Origin: Ruegeria_B marisflavi
GTDB taxonomy: Bacteria > Pseudomonadota > Alphaproteobacteria > Rhodobacterales > Rhodobacteraceae
Direction: 5' to 3'
Length of the DNA: 64,000 bases
Assembly: GCF_025673445.1 (NCBI RefSeq)
Contig: NZ_JAOVQN010000009.1
Span: 102,695-166,694 of the forward strand
The translations under genes and the position numbers were made by a program. Position 1 is the first letter of the stretch; each line of letters begins with the position of its first letter. This document shows, piece after piece, positions 8,314 through 16,664 of the stretch. A model generated the notes under the pieces. That model was not told the origin of the DNA. It saw nothing but the letters and a program-made list of their open reading frames with translations, and did not search any database.

Positions 8314-9165
8314 ATGACCGAGACACTGGACCTGACCGCCTGGATCGGGCGGAGCGAGACCCGCAGCGAACGCATCGCCCCCTTTCCCGCCAATGCCCTG
8401 GCGGCGACCCTGAATCGTGACGATCCCGTGTATGTCGACGGATCGCATCTGCCGCCGCTCTGGCACTGGCTGCATTTCCTGCCCATCTACAAACTTTCCG
8501 ACGCCGGATATGACGGGCACGCCGCCCTTGGCGGCTTCCTGCCGCCGGTGCCTCTGCCGCGCCGTATGTGGGCCGGCAGCCGGTTGCGGTTCATCGAACC
8601 GCTGCGGATCGGGCACGCGTTGCGCAAAGTCTCCACGGTCCGCTCGGTCGCGCCGAAAGAGGGGCGCACGGGCCAGCTTGTCTTTGTCACCGTCGGGCAT
8701 CAGGTGTTCGACAATGAAACTCTCTGCGTCGAAGAAGAGCACGACATCGTGTACCGCGAGGCGCCGCGCCCCTCTGTCCCGGTGCCGCCGCCGCCTGCCG
8801 CTCCCGACAGCTGGGATTTCGCCCGCGATATCCACCCCGATCCGGTGATGCTGTTCCGCTATTCGGCACTCACCTTCAACGGCCACCGCATCCACTATGA
8901 CCAACCGTTCTGTGTCACGACCGAAGGCTATGAGGGGCTGGTCGTGCATGGCCCGCTCCTGGCCACGCTGCTGCTGGACCTGCTGCGCCGCGAGAAACCG
9001 GAGGCCATCGTGGAGAGCTTCGAGTTCCGTGCCATGTCGACCGTGTTCGATACCACCGATTTCTCGGTGCATGGCGCGGCTGAGGCGGATGGCAAGACCT
9101 TTCGCCTCTGGGCCCGGCGGCACGATGGCGCTTTGGCCATGCAGGCACGTGCCACAATCGCATGA
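8314..9165 (+). CDS. FAS1-like dehydratase / MaoC-type acyl-CoA hydratase
   Basis: 283 residues with a double hot-dog arrangement. The N-terminal FAS1-like dehydratase domain includes PPLWHWLHFLP, GGFLPPVPLPRRMWAGSRLRF and EEEHDIVYRE. A C-terminal MaoC-like half carries FRYSALTFNGHRIHYDQPF and VVHGPLLATLLLDLL. The His in NGHRIHYD belongs to the catalytic hydratase motif of this fold. Relatives include 3-methylfumaryl-CoA/mesaconyl-C4-CoA hydratase and the HTD2-type 3-hydroxyacyl thioester dehydratase. The exact acyl-CoA cannot be told. It follows the AraC gene by 43 bases, and no obvious partner enzyme is adjacent. Confidence 0.75.
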   Translation: MTETLDLTAWIGRSETRSERIAPFPANALAATLNRDDPVYVDGSHLPPLWHWLHFLPIYKLSDAGYDGHAALGGFLPPVPLPRRMWAGSRLRFIEPLRIGHALRKVSTVRSVAPKEGRTGQLVFVTVGHQVFDNETLCVEEEHDIVYREAPRPSVPVPPPPAAPDSWDFARDIHPDPVMLFRYSALTFNGHRIHYDQPFCVTTEGYEGLVVHGPLLATLLLDLLRREKPEAIVESFEFRAMSTVFDTTDFSVHGAAEADGKTFRLWARRHDGALAMQARATIA

Positions 9166-9227
9166 TCTCGCAGCGAAAGCGGCTCAATGTACCGGTTCGT
9201 CAGGGTCTTCCGGCACGGCCTAGAGTA

Positions 9228-9686
9228 TCAGTCCTTGGTGGGCAAGTTAACCTCGCCTTCCCAGTCGGAAATTCGGTGCGGGAGTGCCATGAATTGCGAC
9301 GCCACGCGTGTCCTGGTGGTTCCGCTTCCAGTCATCCCTGAGTATTTGCCGGTGGCGGAAACGATCTGCCACTTGTTGAAACCAAAACTGACAACTTCCC
9401 ATCTCATGGTGAACGTGTCCTCGTGCGCTCCGTACACACAGACGCCACCACCGGTGATACCTCCGGGACCACCGAACCCCGAACCGACGCAACGAACAAA
9501 CCCAGCGTCGATTGATCCTTCGTGAATCGTGTAAGTTCCGTAGTTGTCCTCTTTCCAGAAAACGTTCTCTCCCGCCGGAATTTGCTCTTGTTTGACGACA
9601 TAGAAATTTGTTGCTGACACTTTCTCTGACGCAATCAGGTACTGAGGCACCAAGACAGCTGCGGCGCATAAAACGATACGGAACAT
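9228..9686 (-). CDS. Small secreted protein, allene-oxide-cyclase-like barrel suspected
   Basis: 152 residues with a signal peptide (MFRIVLCAAAVLVPQYLIAS). The mature part has many short beta strands and glycine-rich turns: GTYTIHEGSIDAGF, CVGSGFGGPGGITGGGVCVYG, FTMRWE, then ATGKYSGMTGSGTTRTRV. The last pattern (A/GxGxYxGxxGxG) resembles the repeated strands of allene-oxide-cyclase/dirigent-like barrels, but I cannot confirm the family. GAGG lies 7 bases before the ATG at 9686. Its composition is less GC-rich than its neighbours, which hints at acquisition. Two cysteines could form a disulfide in the periplasm. Confidence 0.6.
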   Translation of the reverse strand: MFRIVLCAAAVLVPQYLIASEKVSATNFYVVKQEQIPAGENVFWKEDNYGTYTIHEGSIDAGFVRCVGSGFGGPGGITGGGVCVYGAHEDTFTMRWEVVSFGFNKWQIVSATGKYSGMTGSGTTRTRVASQFMALPHRISDWEGEVNLPTKD

Positions 9687-9931
9687 TCTTCATCCTCGTC
9701 GGGAGGCCAAAACCAGCTTTGCAAGCTTACCTGACCCCGGTTACCAGCGATACTCCAAATGCGATCGGGAGATCCAATGCCGTGCACACAGCGGTCATAC
9801 CGTCGGAACCTTTTCGCTGCCTTCTCGTCAAAGGCAGCTTTGTCAGGCACCGCATACAATAGTCCGGTTCGCGCGAATGCCAGGTCAACATGTGTAGCCA
9901 GTGTGTTTGACCTCAATTGCCGGATGCCGCC

Positions 9932-10834
9932 CTATTCTGACAACAGGTCTCGGTAAAGTCCGGTGATCCAGGCCGTGAACTGGCGCACCTCGTCACGCTG
10001 GGCCGCCTCGTCACGGGTCACCAGGTAGTGCGCCCTGCGTTTAGGCAGTTTGCACTCGACCGGCGCGATCAATTGGCCCCGCTCCAGATAGGGGCGGGCA
10101 AAGCTCTCCAGCACCATGGTCACGCCGGTGCCCGCGCTCACAATCTGAAGCGCGCTCAGCGAACTGTCGGCAAACATCCAGTCGGCGGTTGGGCCCAGGT
10201 CCAGACCGTGCAATTCCGACAGCTTTCGCCAGTCGGTTTCCGAACCGATGATCTGCACCACCTGTGACCGGGCCAGCGCCGCGATATCCGGCGCCCCGCC
10301 CAGGGCCGCAGCAAAGGCGGGATGGCAGACCGGCACCGCAGATTCGTGACCCAGATGCTGAACCAGCGGTTCATCCCAGCTCCCCAGACCCCAGCGAATA
10401 TCCAGATCCAGATTGTACAAATCGAACCGATCGGCCCAGATCGAGGTTACATAACGGACAATTACGTCCGGATGTGCAGTCTGGAACGCGGCCAGATGCG
10501 GCGCGATGACCAGCGTCGCGCTTGAAATCGCGGCCCGCACCCGGACCTCGCGCTTGCGCTGCTTGCCGAACAATCCGTCGGTCGCGACGGCCATCTCGTC
10601 AAAGCTCTTGCGGATTGTCTGGGCATAGGCCAGCCCGATATCTGTTAGCTTGACCCCGCGTGGCAGGCGTTGGAACAGTTGTGTTTTAAGGTGTTGCTCT
10701 AAAAGGCGAATTTGCTGACTGACAGCAGCGGGCGTTAGATTCAGCTCCGCCGCGGCAGAGGAAAAACTGCTATGCCGCGCGGCGGCTTCAAAGGACTTGA
10801 GCCAGGTCACATGGGGCAGGGCGGGCATGGGCAA
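9932..10834 (-). CDS. LysR-family transcriptional regulator (GcvA-like subgroup)
   Basis: 300 residues. The N-terminal winged helix (WLKSFEAAARHSSFSSAAAELNLTPAAVSQQIRLLEQHL) is typical of LysR proteins, especially the GcvA/AmpR subgroup, followed by the effector domain (REVRVRAAISSATLVIAPHLAAFQTAHPDVIVRY). It is divergent from the GMC oxidoreductase gene with a 97-base gap, the classical LysR/target layout, so it probably controls that gene. ATG codons at 10834 and 10828 are both possible starts. Confidence 0.88.
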   Translation of the reverse strand: MPMPALPHVTWLKSFEAAARHSSFSSAAAELNLTPAAVSQQIRLLEQHLKTQLFQRLPRGVKLTDIGLAYAQTIRKSFDEMAVATDGLFGKQRKREVRVRAAISSATLVIAPHLAAFQTAHPDVIVRYVTSIWADRFDLYNLDLDIRWGLGSWDEPLVQHLGHESAVPVCHPAFAAALGGAPDIAALARSQVVQIIGSETDWRKLSELHGLDLGPTADWMFADSSLSALQIVSAGTGVTMVLESFARPYLERGQLIAPVECKLPKRRAHYLVTRDEAAQRDEVRQFTAWITGLYRDLLSE

Positions 10835-10931
10835 GCTTCAACTCAGATTTGGTCTCAGACGTAAAACACATCGTTTGATTTGTCTATTTCCTCCTTGGAA
10901 ATTGCCTTGAAAAATCGCGGAAAAACCGACC

Positions 10932-12584
10932 ATGACCAAGGCGCCGGAATTCGATTTCATCATTGTCGGCGCCGGTTCGGCAGGCTGTGTCCTCGCCGAC
11001 CGACTGACCGAATGCGGGCGATTCACCGTGCAGGTGATCGAAGCCGGCGGCAGTGATCAGAAGTTTTTCATAAAAATGCCAATGGGTTACGGATTGACCT
11101 TTTCCGATGCCCGGGTGAACTGGAAATACCAGGTCGAGCCGGATCCGGGCCTTGGGAACCGCATTGGGTACTGGCCGCGCGGCAAGGTCATTGGCGGGTC
11201 TTCGTCGATCAACGCGATGGCATACATGCGTGGCCTGCCGCATGACTTTGACGATTGGGCCAAAGCCGGCGCAACGGGTTGGGACTGGAAAACCGTTCAG
11301 GAAACCTATGATGCGCTGGAAACCGTTGTCGAAGCGGATGGAACCTCGCGCGGCTCCGGCCCGGTTGTAGTAAGCGATCTGAAGAACGCGATGTCCCCCT
11401 TCAGCCGCCACTTCCTGGACGCCGCCCGCGACCTGAACTGGCCTGTCCTTGGGGACCTCAACGGCAGCGCACCGGCGGGTCAGAACCAGCATCCGAACGA
11501 AGGGATGGGCTACATGCGCGCCACGGTCCGGAATGGGCGCCGATGGTCCGCCGCCGACGCATTCCTGCGGCCGGCAACCAAGCGGCACAACCTCTCTGTG
11601 GTCAGCGGTGCGCGCGTCGAACGTATTCTGACACAAGGGAAATTGGCGACCGGGGTCCGATATCACGTGAACGGCGAGATGCGGGAAACCAGCGCCCGGC
11701 GCGAGGTGATCCTGAGCGCAGGGGCAATCGACTCGCCCAAGCTGCTGATGTTGTCGGGGATCGGTCCCGCCGCTGATCTCAGGACCCACGGTATCGCTGT
11801 GACCCTGGACCAGCCGCAGGTCGGACGGGGGTTACAGGATCACCTGGCTGTTTCCCACTACTACTGGGCTAACGAGGCGACACTGAACAGCATCCTCGGG
11901 CGACGAACAGGGCAGCTACGCGCCGGGGTGCAATATCTGCTGACACGCGGCGGGCCATTGTCTGTTCCCGTGAACCAGGTGAGCGGGTATCTTCGGACCA
12001 GCGGCGCATCTTTCCCGGATGTTCAGGTGTATTGCAACCCGGCGACCTATGCGACCCTGCCGGACGGGGCGCCACGCGTCGACCGCGACAACGGGTTTCT
12101 TTTGTGCGTTCAACCCTGTCGGCCCACCAGCCGGGGCTGGATCAAACTGAGGTCAGCCGATCCAACAGATGCACCGCGCATCCAACCCAATTCACTTTCC
12201 ACGTTGGAAGACCAGCAAACTGCCGTTGCCGCCAGCCATTTGCTTCAACGACTGGCGCAGTCGCCGACAATGCGGCAAGTGACCCGCGCCCGGCGCGACC
12301 CCGACATTCTGGGGATGGATGACGATGTCTTGCTGGAGAACTTCCGCCAACGTGCCGGAACGGTTTTCCATGCCAGTTGCACATGCCGCATGGGTGTCGG
12401 GCCGGACGTGTCGGTAACGGACAATCGGCTGCGGGTGCATGGGATCGGGCGGCTTCGTGTCATCGACGCCTCGGCGTTTCCCAATGTTACGTCGGGCAAC
12501 ACCAATGCGCCCACGATGATGCTGGCGGCCCGGGCGGCCCGGATGGTGATCGAAGACAATGCGGGCTGCCCGGCAGCCGCATAA
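10932..12584 (+). CDS. GMC-family FAD oxidoreductase (choline/alcohol dehydrogenase-like)
   Basis: 550 residues, the usual length. The FAD-binding fold is at the N-terminus (DFIIVGAGSAGCVLADRLTE, with the distal acidic residue in VIEAGGSD). GMC signatures follow: WPRGKVIGGSSSINAMAYMRG, and the second signature REVILSAGAIDSPKLLMLSGIGP. The active-site His lies in GTVFHASCTCRMG, and the C-terminal NTNAPTMMLAARAARM closes the FAD domain. It resembles choline dehydrogenase, aryl-alcohol and polyethylene glycol dehydrogenases; the substrate cannot be assigned. Regulation by the divergent LysR gene is likely. Confidence 0.88.
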   Translation: MTKAPEFDFIIVGAGSAGCVLADRLTECGRFTVQVIEAGGSDQKFFIKMPMGYGLTFSDARVNWKYQVEPDPGLGNRIGYWPRGKVIGGSSSINAMAYMRGLPHDFDDWAKAGATGWDWKTVQETYDALETVVEADGTSRGSGPVVVSDLKNAMSPFSRHFLDAARDLNWPVLGDLNGSAPAGQNQHPNEGMGYMRATVRNGRRWSAADAFLRPATKRHNLSVVSGARVERILTQGKLATGVRYHVNGEMRETSARREVILSAGAIDSPKLLMLSGIGPAADLRTHGIAVTLDQPQVGRGLQDHLAVSHYYWANEATLNSILGRRTGQLRAGVQYLLTRGGPLSVPVNQVSGYLRTSGASFPDVQVYCNPATYATLPDGAPRVDRDNGFLLCVQPCRPTSRGWIKLRSADPTDAPRIQPNSLSTLEDQQTAVAASHLLQRLAQSPTMRQVTRARRDPDILGMDDDVLLENFRQRAGTVFHASCTCRMGVGPDVSVTDNRLRVHGIGRLRVIDASAFPNVTSGNTNAPTMMLAARAARMVIEDNAGCPAAA

Positions 12585-12691
12585 ACCCGCTTTGGATAGG
12601 TTGGGCCTTGGGTGATGACGGGGCCGAGAGACCTATGAAACTTGCCATAGGGTAAAATTATCGAAAGTATCAGAAAATAGAACTTAATCCG

Positions 12692-12763
12692 ATCAATCCA
12701 ACTTGATAGCCTGATCCCGTCAAACAGGTGGGAACGGTCCTGTCACAAGGATGTCGTTCCCAC
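12692..12763 (+). promoter_or_regulatory. Two inverted repeats in the katG upstream region
   Basis: ATCAA-N6-TTGAT occupies 12692-12707. A 9-bp perfect inverted repeat GTGGGAACG (12728-12736) / CGTTCCCAC (12755-12763) lies 41 bases before the katG ATG. The first could be an activator site (LysR/OxyR type would suit a catalase gene), but it does not match the full OxyR consensus. The second can form a stem in the leader mRNA. A possible ATG at 12751 lies inside this stem, which argues against the longer katG frame. Confidence 0.4.
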
Positions 12764-12804
12764 TTGTTCGAGTAGGATTTGCTCAACCCAGATTGGAGAC
12801 AGAC

Positions 12805-15000
12805 ATGGACGGAAACGACGCCCCCACCGAGGGCCAGTGCCCGGTAATGCACGGACAAGCCGCAGGCACAGGCATGCGCAACCATCATTGGTGGCCCAAC
12901 CAGATCAACCTGAAGGTGCTGCACCAGCATTCGTCCAAATCGGATCCGATGGGGGCGCATTTCAGCTATGCCGAGGCGTTCAAGTCGCTTGACCTCGATG
13001 CGCTGAAGGCTGACCTGACTGCGCTGATGACCGACAGCCAGGATTGGTGGCCCGCCGATTACGGCCACTACGGCCCGCTTTTCATCCGCATGGCCTGGCA
13101 CGCGGCGGGCACCTATCGCACCGCCGACGGTCGCGGCGGCGGCAGCACAGGCAACCAGCGGTTTGCCCCGCTGAACAGCTGGCCGGACAACGGCAACCTG
13201 GACAAGGCGCGCCGCCTGCTCTGGCCGATCAAGAAGAAATACGGCAACAAGATCTCCTGGGCCGATCTGCTGATCCTTACCGGCAACGTGGCGCTGGAAT
13301 CGATGGGCTTCAAGACCTTCGGGTTTGCCGGTGGCCGGGCTGACATCTGGGAGCCCGAGGAGGACATCTATTGGGGGTCCGAAGGCGAATGGCTCGCCCC
13401 CTCCGACACGGTCAACAGCCGTTACTCCGGTGCACGTGACCTAGAGAACCCTCTGGCCGCTGTGCAGATGGGTCTGATCTATGTGAACCCCGAAGGCCCG
13501 GACGGCAACCCTGACATCGTGGCCTCAGGCCACGACGTGATCGAGACCTTTGGGCGGATGGCGATGGACGAGGCCGAGACAGTGGCGCTGGTCGCTGGCG
13601 GCCACACCTTTGGCAAGGCGCACGGCAACGGCCCGGCCACTGCGGTCGGCCCCGAACCCGAAGCGGCCCCGATCGAGGCGATGGGCCTGGGATGGCTGTC
13701 CTCGCATGGGTCGGGCAAGGCCGGAGACGCAATCACCTCGGGCATCGAAGGGGCGTGGAAACCGCACCCGACCACCTGGGACATGGGTTATTTCAAGGTC
13801 CTGTTTAAATACGACTGGGAGCTGACCAAAAGCCCTGCAGGGGCCAATATCTGGCTGGCCACCAATGTTGAAGACGAGGACATGGTCGAAGATGCATTTG
13901 ACCCGTCGAAAAAGCATCGTCCGATGATGACTACTGCCGACTTGTCGTTGCGATATCATCCCAAGCTGGCGCCGCATGCCAAGCGCTTTGCCGAGGATCC
14001 TGCGGCCTTTGCAGACGCCTTTGCCCGCGCCTGGTTCAAGCTGACCCATCGCGACATGGGTCCGCGCGCTCGATACCTGGGTAAGGAAGTTCCCGCCGAG
14101 GAGTTGATCTGGCAAGATCCCATTCCAGCCGGCCCGGAAATCAGCGAAGCGGATGCCAAGGCGCTGAAGGAGAAGATCCTTGCCTCGGGTCTGACTGTGT
14201 CCGAGCTGGTTTCGACAGCCTGGGCCTCGGCCTCGACCTTCCGCGGGTCGGACATGCGCGGGGGCGCGAACGGGGCCCGCATCCGCCTGGTCCCACAAAA
14301 GGACTGGGAGGTGAACGAACCCGCGCAACTCGCCAAAGTTCTGGGAGTTCTGGAAGGCATCCAGTCGGCCTTCAGTGCCGATGGCAAGCAGGTGTCGATG
14401 GCTGACCTGATCGTTCTGGCGGGTTCTGCTGCTGTCGAAGCGGCCGCTAAGGCCGGTGGCCACGACGTCGAAGTTCCATTTGCCTCGGGCCGTGGCGATG
14501 CGACTGCCGCACAGACAGATGCCGAAAGCTTCGCTGTGATGGAGCCGGTCATGGACGGGTTCCGGAACTACCAGGCGCGCAAGCTGCGGACGTCTCCGGA
14601 AGAGATGCTTGTGGACCGTGCGCAACTGCTGGGTCTGACTGCACCCGAGATGACGGTTCTGGTTGCTGGTCTGCGTGTTCTCGGCGCCAATCACGGCGGC
14701 TCCAAGCATGGCGTGCTGACGGATCGTCCCGGCGTATTGAGCACCGATTTCCTTGTGAACCTGCTCGATATGGGAACCGAATGGAAGCCGAGCGGCGATG
14801 GCGTTTACGAGGGTCGCGACCGGGCGACCGGTGCGCCCCGTTGGACGGCGACACGTGTCGACCTCGTGTTTGGCTCGAACTCGCAACTGCGGGCATTGGC
14901 CGAACGCTATGCCCAGGACGACGCGGCAGGCGATTTCGTTGCCGACTTCGTCGCGGCCTGGACCAAGGTTATGAACGCCGACCGGTTCGATCTGAACTGA
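12805..15000 (+). CDS. katG: Catalase-peroxidase
   Basis: 731 residues with the duplicated peroxidase domain of bacterial KatG, which removes hydrogen peroxide by catalase and peroxidase reactions. Active-site residues are visible: Arg95-Met-Ala-Trp98-His99 on the distal side (LFIRMAWHAAGTYR) and the proximal heme ligand His267 in GGHTFGKAHG. The start at 12805 follows GGAGACAGAC and gives MDGNDAPTEGQCPVMHG, a normal KatG beginning; an upstream ATG at 12751 falls in a hairpin. The gene is monocistronic with its own terminator. It protects aerobic cells and could matter at the aerobic/denitrifying switch. Confidence 0.97.
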   Translation: MDGNDAPTEGQCPVMHGQAAGTGMRNHHWWPNQINLKVLHQHSSKSDPMGAHFSYAEAFKSLDLDALKADLTALMTDSQDWWPADYGHYGPLFIRMAWHAAGTYRTADGRGGGSTGNQRFAPLNSWPDNGNLDKARRLLWPIKKKYGNKISWADLLILTGNVALESMGFKTFGFAGGRADIWEPEEDIYWGSEGEWLAPSDTVNSRYSGARDLENPLAAVQMGLIYVNPEGPDGNPDIVASGHDVIETFGRMAMDEAETVALVAGGHTFGKAHGNGPATAVGPEPEAAPIEAMGLGWLSSHGSGKAGDAITSGIEGAWKPHPTTWDMGYFKVLFKYDWELTKSPAGANIWLATNVEDEDMVEDAFDPSKKHRPMMTTADLSLRYHPKLAPHAKRFAEDPAAFADAFARAWFKLTHRDMGPRARYLGKEVPAEELIWQDPIPAGPEISEADAKALKEKILASGLTVSELVSTAWASASTFRGSDMRGGANGARIRLVPQKDWEVNEPAQLAKVLGVLEGIQSAFSADGKQVSMADLIVLAGSAAVEAAAKAGGHDVEVPFASGRGDATAAQTDAESFAVMEPVMDGFRNYQARKLRTSPEEMLVDRAQLLGLTAPEMTVLVAGLRVLGANHGGSKHGVLTDRPGVLSTDFLVNLLDMGTEWKPSGDGVYEGRDRATGAPRWTATRVDLVFGSNSQLRALAERYAQDDAAGDFVADFVAAWTKVMNADRFDLN

Positions 15001-15052
15001 ATGCGGTAGCAGCGAACTGATACCTCTGATTGAATTGGAACAGAGGTACGAA

Positions 15053-15088
15053 AAGAAGGCCAGCAAATTGTTTGCTGGCCTTCTTCAT
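15053..15088 (+). terminator. Rho-independent terminator of katG
   Basis: A perfect 15-bp stem (AAGAAGGCCAGCAAA at 15053-15067, loop TTG, complement at 15071-15085) lies about 50 bases after the katG stop and is followed by a T-rich stretch (CATTC). A second, smaller stem TACCTCTG/CAGAGGTA (15021-15028, 15041-15048) precedes it. The stem is symmetric, so it could also work for the convergent matB transcript arriving from the other side. Confidence 0.85.
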
Positions 15089-15142
15089 TCACCGTATGCA
15101 TCAGCACGCCGCATAACTCGCGGCCGTTTAGGGTATTGCCTC

Positions 15143-16660
15143 TCACCGCGGCTGGAACATGTCCTTGTACTGGTCGCGCAGGATGTTCTTTTGCACCTTG
15201 CCCATGGTGTTGCGGGGCAGTTCGTCCAGCACGATCAGTTTGCGGGGATGTTTGAACCGGGCCAGCGCCGCGCCCACGGTTTGCATGATCGCCTGGGTAT
15301 CCGGGGTCTGGCCCGGGCGGGGCACCAGGATGCCCAGCACGGTTTCGCCGAAATCGGGATGCGGCACGCCGATCACCGCGCTCTCCAGCACGCCGGGCTG
15401 CTCGTCGAGCAAAAGCTCGATCTCCTTGGGGTAGATGTTGTAGCCGCCCGAGATGATCAGGTCCTTGTTGCGGCCGACAATGGTGACATAGCCATCGGCA
15501 TCGACAAGACCGAGGTCGCCGGTGATGAAGAACCCGTCGGCGCGCAGTTCGGCGGCGGTTTTCTCGGGCATCTGCCAATAGCCCTTGAACACGTTTGGTC
15601 CGCGCACCTCGATCTGGCCGATCTCGCCCCGGGGCAGGATCTCGCCGGTCTCGGGGTTGGTCACCTTCAGCTCGACCCCGGGCAGGGGCAAGCCCACGGT
15701 GCCCGCGCGGCGGTCGCCGTCATAGGGGTTTGACGTGTTCATGTTGGTTTCGGTCATCCCGTAGCGTTCCAGGATGCGGTGGCCGGTGCGCTCTTCGAAC
15801 GCGACATGGGTTTCGGCCAGCAGGGGGGCCGAGCCGGAGACGAAGAGGCGCATGTGCTGCGCCAGGTCGCGGGTGAACCGGGCGTCGCCCAAAAGGCGGG
15901 TGTAGAAGGTCGGGACGCCCATCATGCTGGTCGCGCGGGGCAACAGCGCGATGATCTGGTCGAGGTCGAATTTCGGCAGGAAGATCATGCTGCCACCGGT
16001 GATCAGCACGATATTGGTGGCGACGAAAAGGCCGTGGGTGTGAAAGATCGGCAGCGCGTGCAGCAGCACGTCATCGGCGGTGAAGCGCCATTCCTGCGCC
16101 AGGGTTTCTGCGTTGGACAGCAGATTGTCCTGCGTCAGCATGGCACCCTTGGAGCGGCCGGTGGTGCCCGAGGTATAGAGAAACGCGGCCAGATCATCGC
16201 CCGTGCGGTCGACGGTTGCGAATGTGGTTGGCATGGTCGCGGCGCTGTCGGTCAGGCTGCCAGACCCGTCGGCATTCAGGGTTTCGATCCGGGCGCCGAG
16301 GTCGCTGGCGATCGGCTGCAATGTCTCGCGGCTGCGCCCGTCGCAGACGATCAGCGCGGCGCCGCTGTTTTCGATGAAGTAGCTCAGTTCATCGGCGGTA
16401 TAGGCGGTGTTGAGCGGCAGAAAGATCAGGCCCGCCTGGGCGCAGGCGGCATAGAGCGCCAGCGCTTCGGGTGATTTTTCGATCTGGGCGGCGACGCGGT
16501 CACCTGGCTTCAGGCCCAGTTTTGCGGTGACATGGGCAATCTGCGCGGCCTGTTCCAGAAACTGGGCATGGGTGACGGTGCGACCGTCAGCCAGGCGAAG
16601 AAACGGCGTTTGTTTGCCGGCATAGGCTCCGAACAGGCGGTCATAGAGGGGGTTTGCCAT
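15143..16660 (-). CDS. matB: Malonyl-CoA synthetase (malonate-CoA ligase)
   Basis: 505 residues of the acyl-adenylate-forming superfamily. The AMP-binding P-loop LYTSGTTGRSKGAMLT, the YGMTETNMNTSNPYDGDRRAGTVG region and the C-terminal lysine region (RNTMGKVQKNILR) are present. The sequence RYGMTETNMNTSNP-DGDRR-GTVG is the pattern of MatB-type enzymes, which activate malonate with ATP and CoA. The gene lies 4 bases after malonyl-CoA decarboxylase in one operon with a TRAP carrier, which strongly supports malonate as substrate. The product malonyl-CoA is passed to MatA and becomes acetyl-CoA. Confidence 0.92.
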   Translation of the reverse strand: MANPLYDRLFGAYAGKQTPFLRLADGRTVTHAQFLEQAAQIAHVTAKLGLKPGDRVAAQIEKSPEALALYAACAQAGLIFLPLNTAYTADELSYFIENSGAALIVCDGRSRETLQPIASDLGARIETLNADGSGSLTDSAATMPTTFATVDRTGDDLAAFLYTSGTTGRSKGAMLTQDNLLSNAETLAQEWRFTADDVLLHALPIFHTHGLFVATNIVLITGGSMIFLPKFDLDQIIALLPRATSMMGVPTFYTRLLGDARFTRDLAQHMRLFVSGSAPLLAETHVAFEERTGHRILERYGMTETNMNTSNPYDGDRRAGTVGLPLPGVELKVTNPETGEILPRGEIGQIEVRGPNVFKGYWQMPEKTAAELRADGFFITGDLGLVDADGYVTIVGRNKDLIISGGYNIYPKEIELLLDEQPGVLESAVIGVPHPDFGETVLGILVPRPGQTPDTQAIMQTVGAALARFKHPRKLIVLDELPRNTMGKVQKNILRDQYKDMFQPR

Positions 16661-16664
16661 TCAG

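Noticed and set aside
12751..12804. Longer katG start at 12751
   Set aside because: It lies inside a stem, has no ribosome site, and the extra residues do not resemble KatG.
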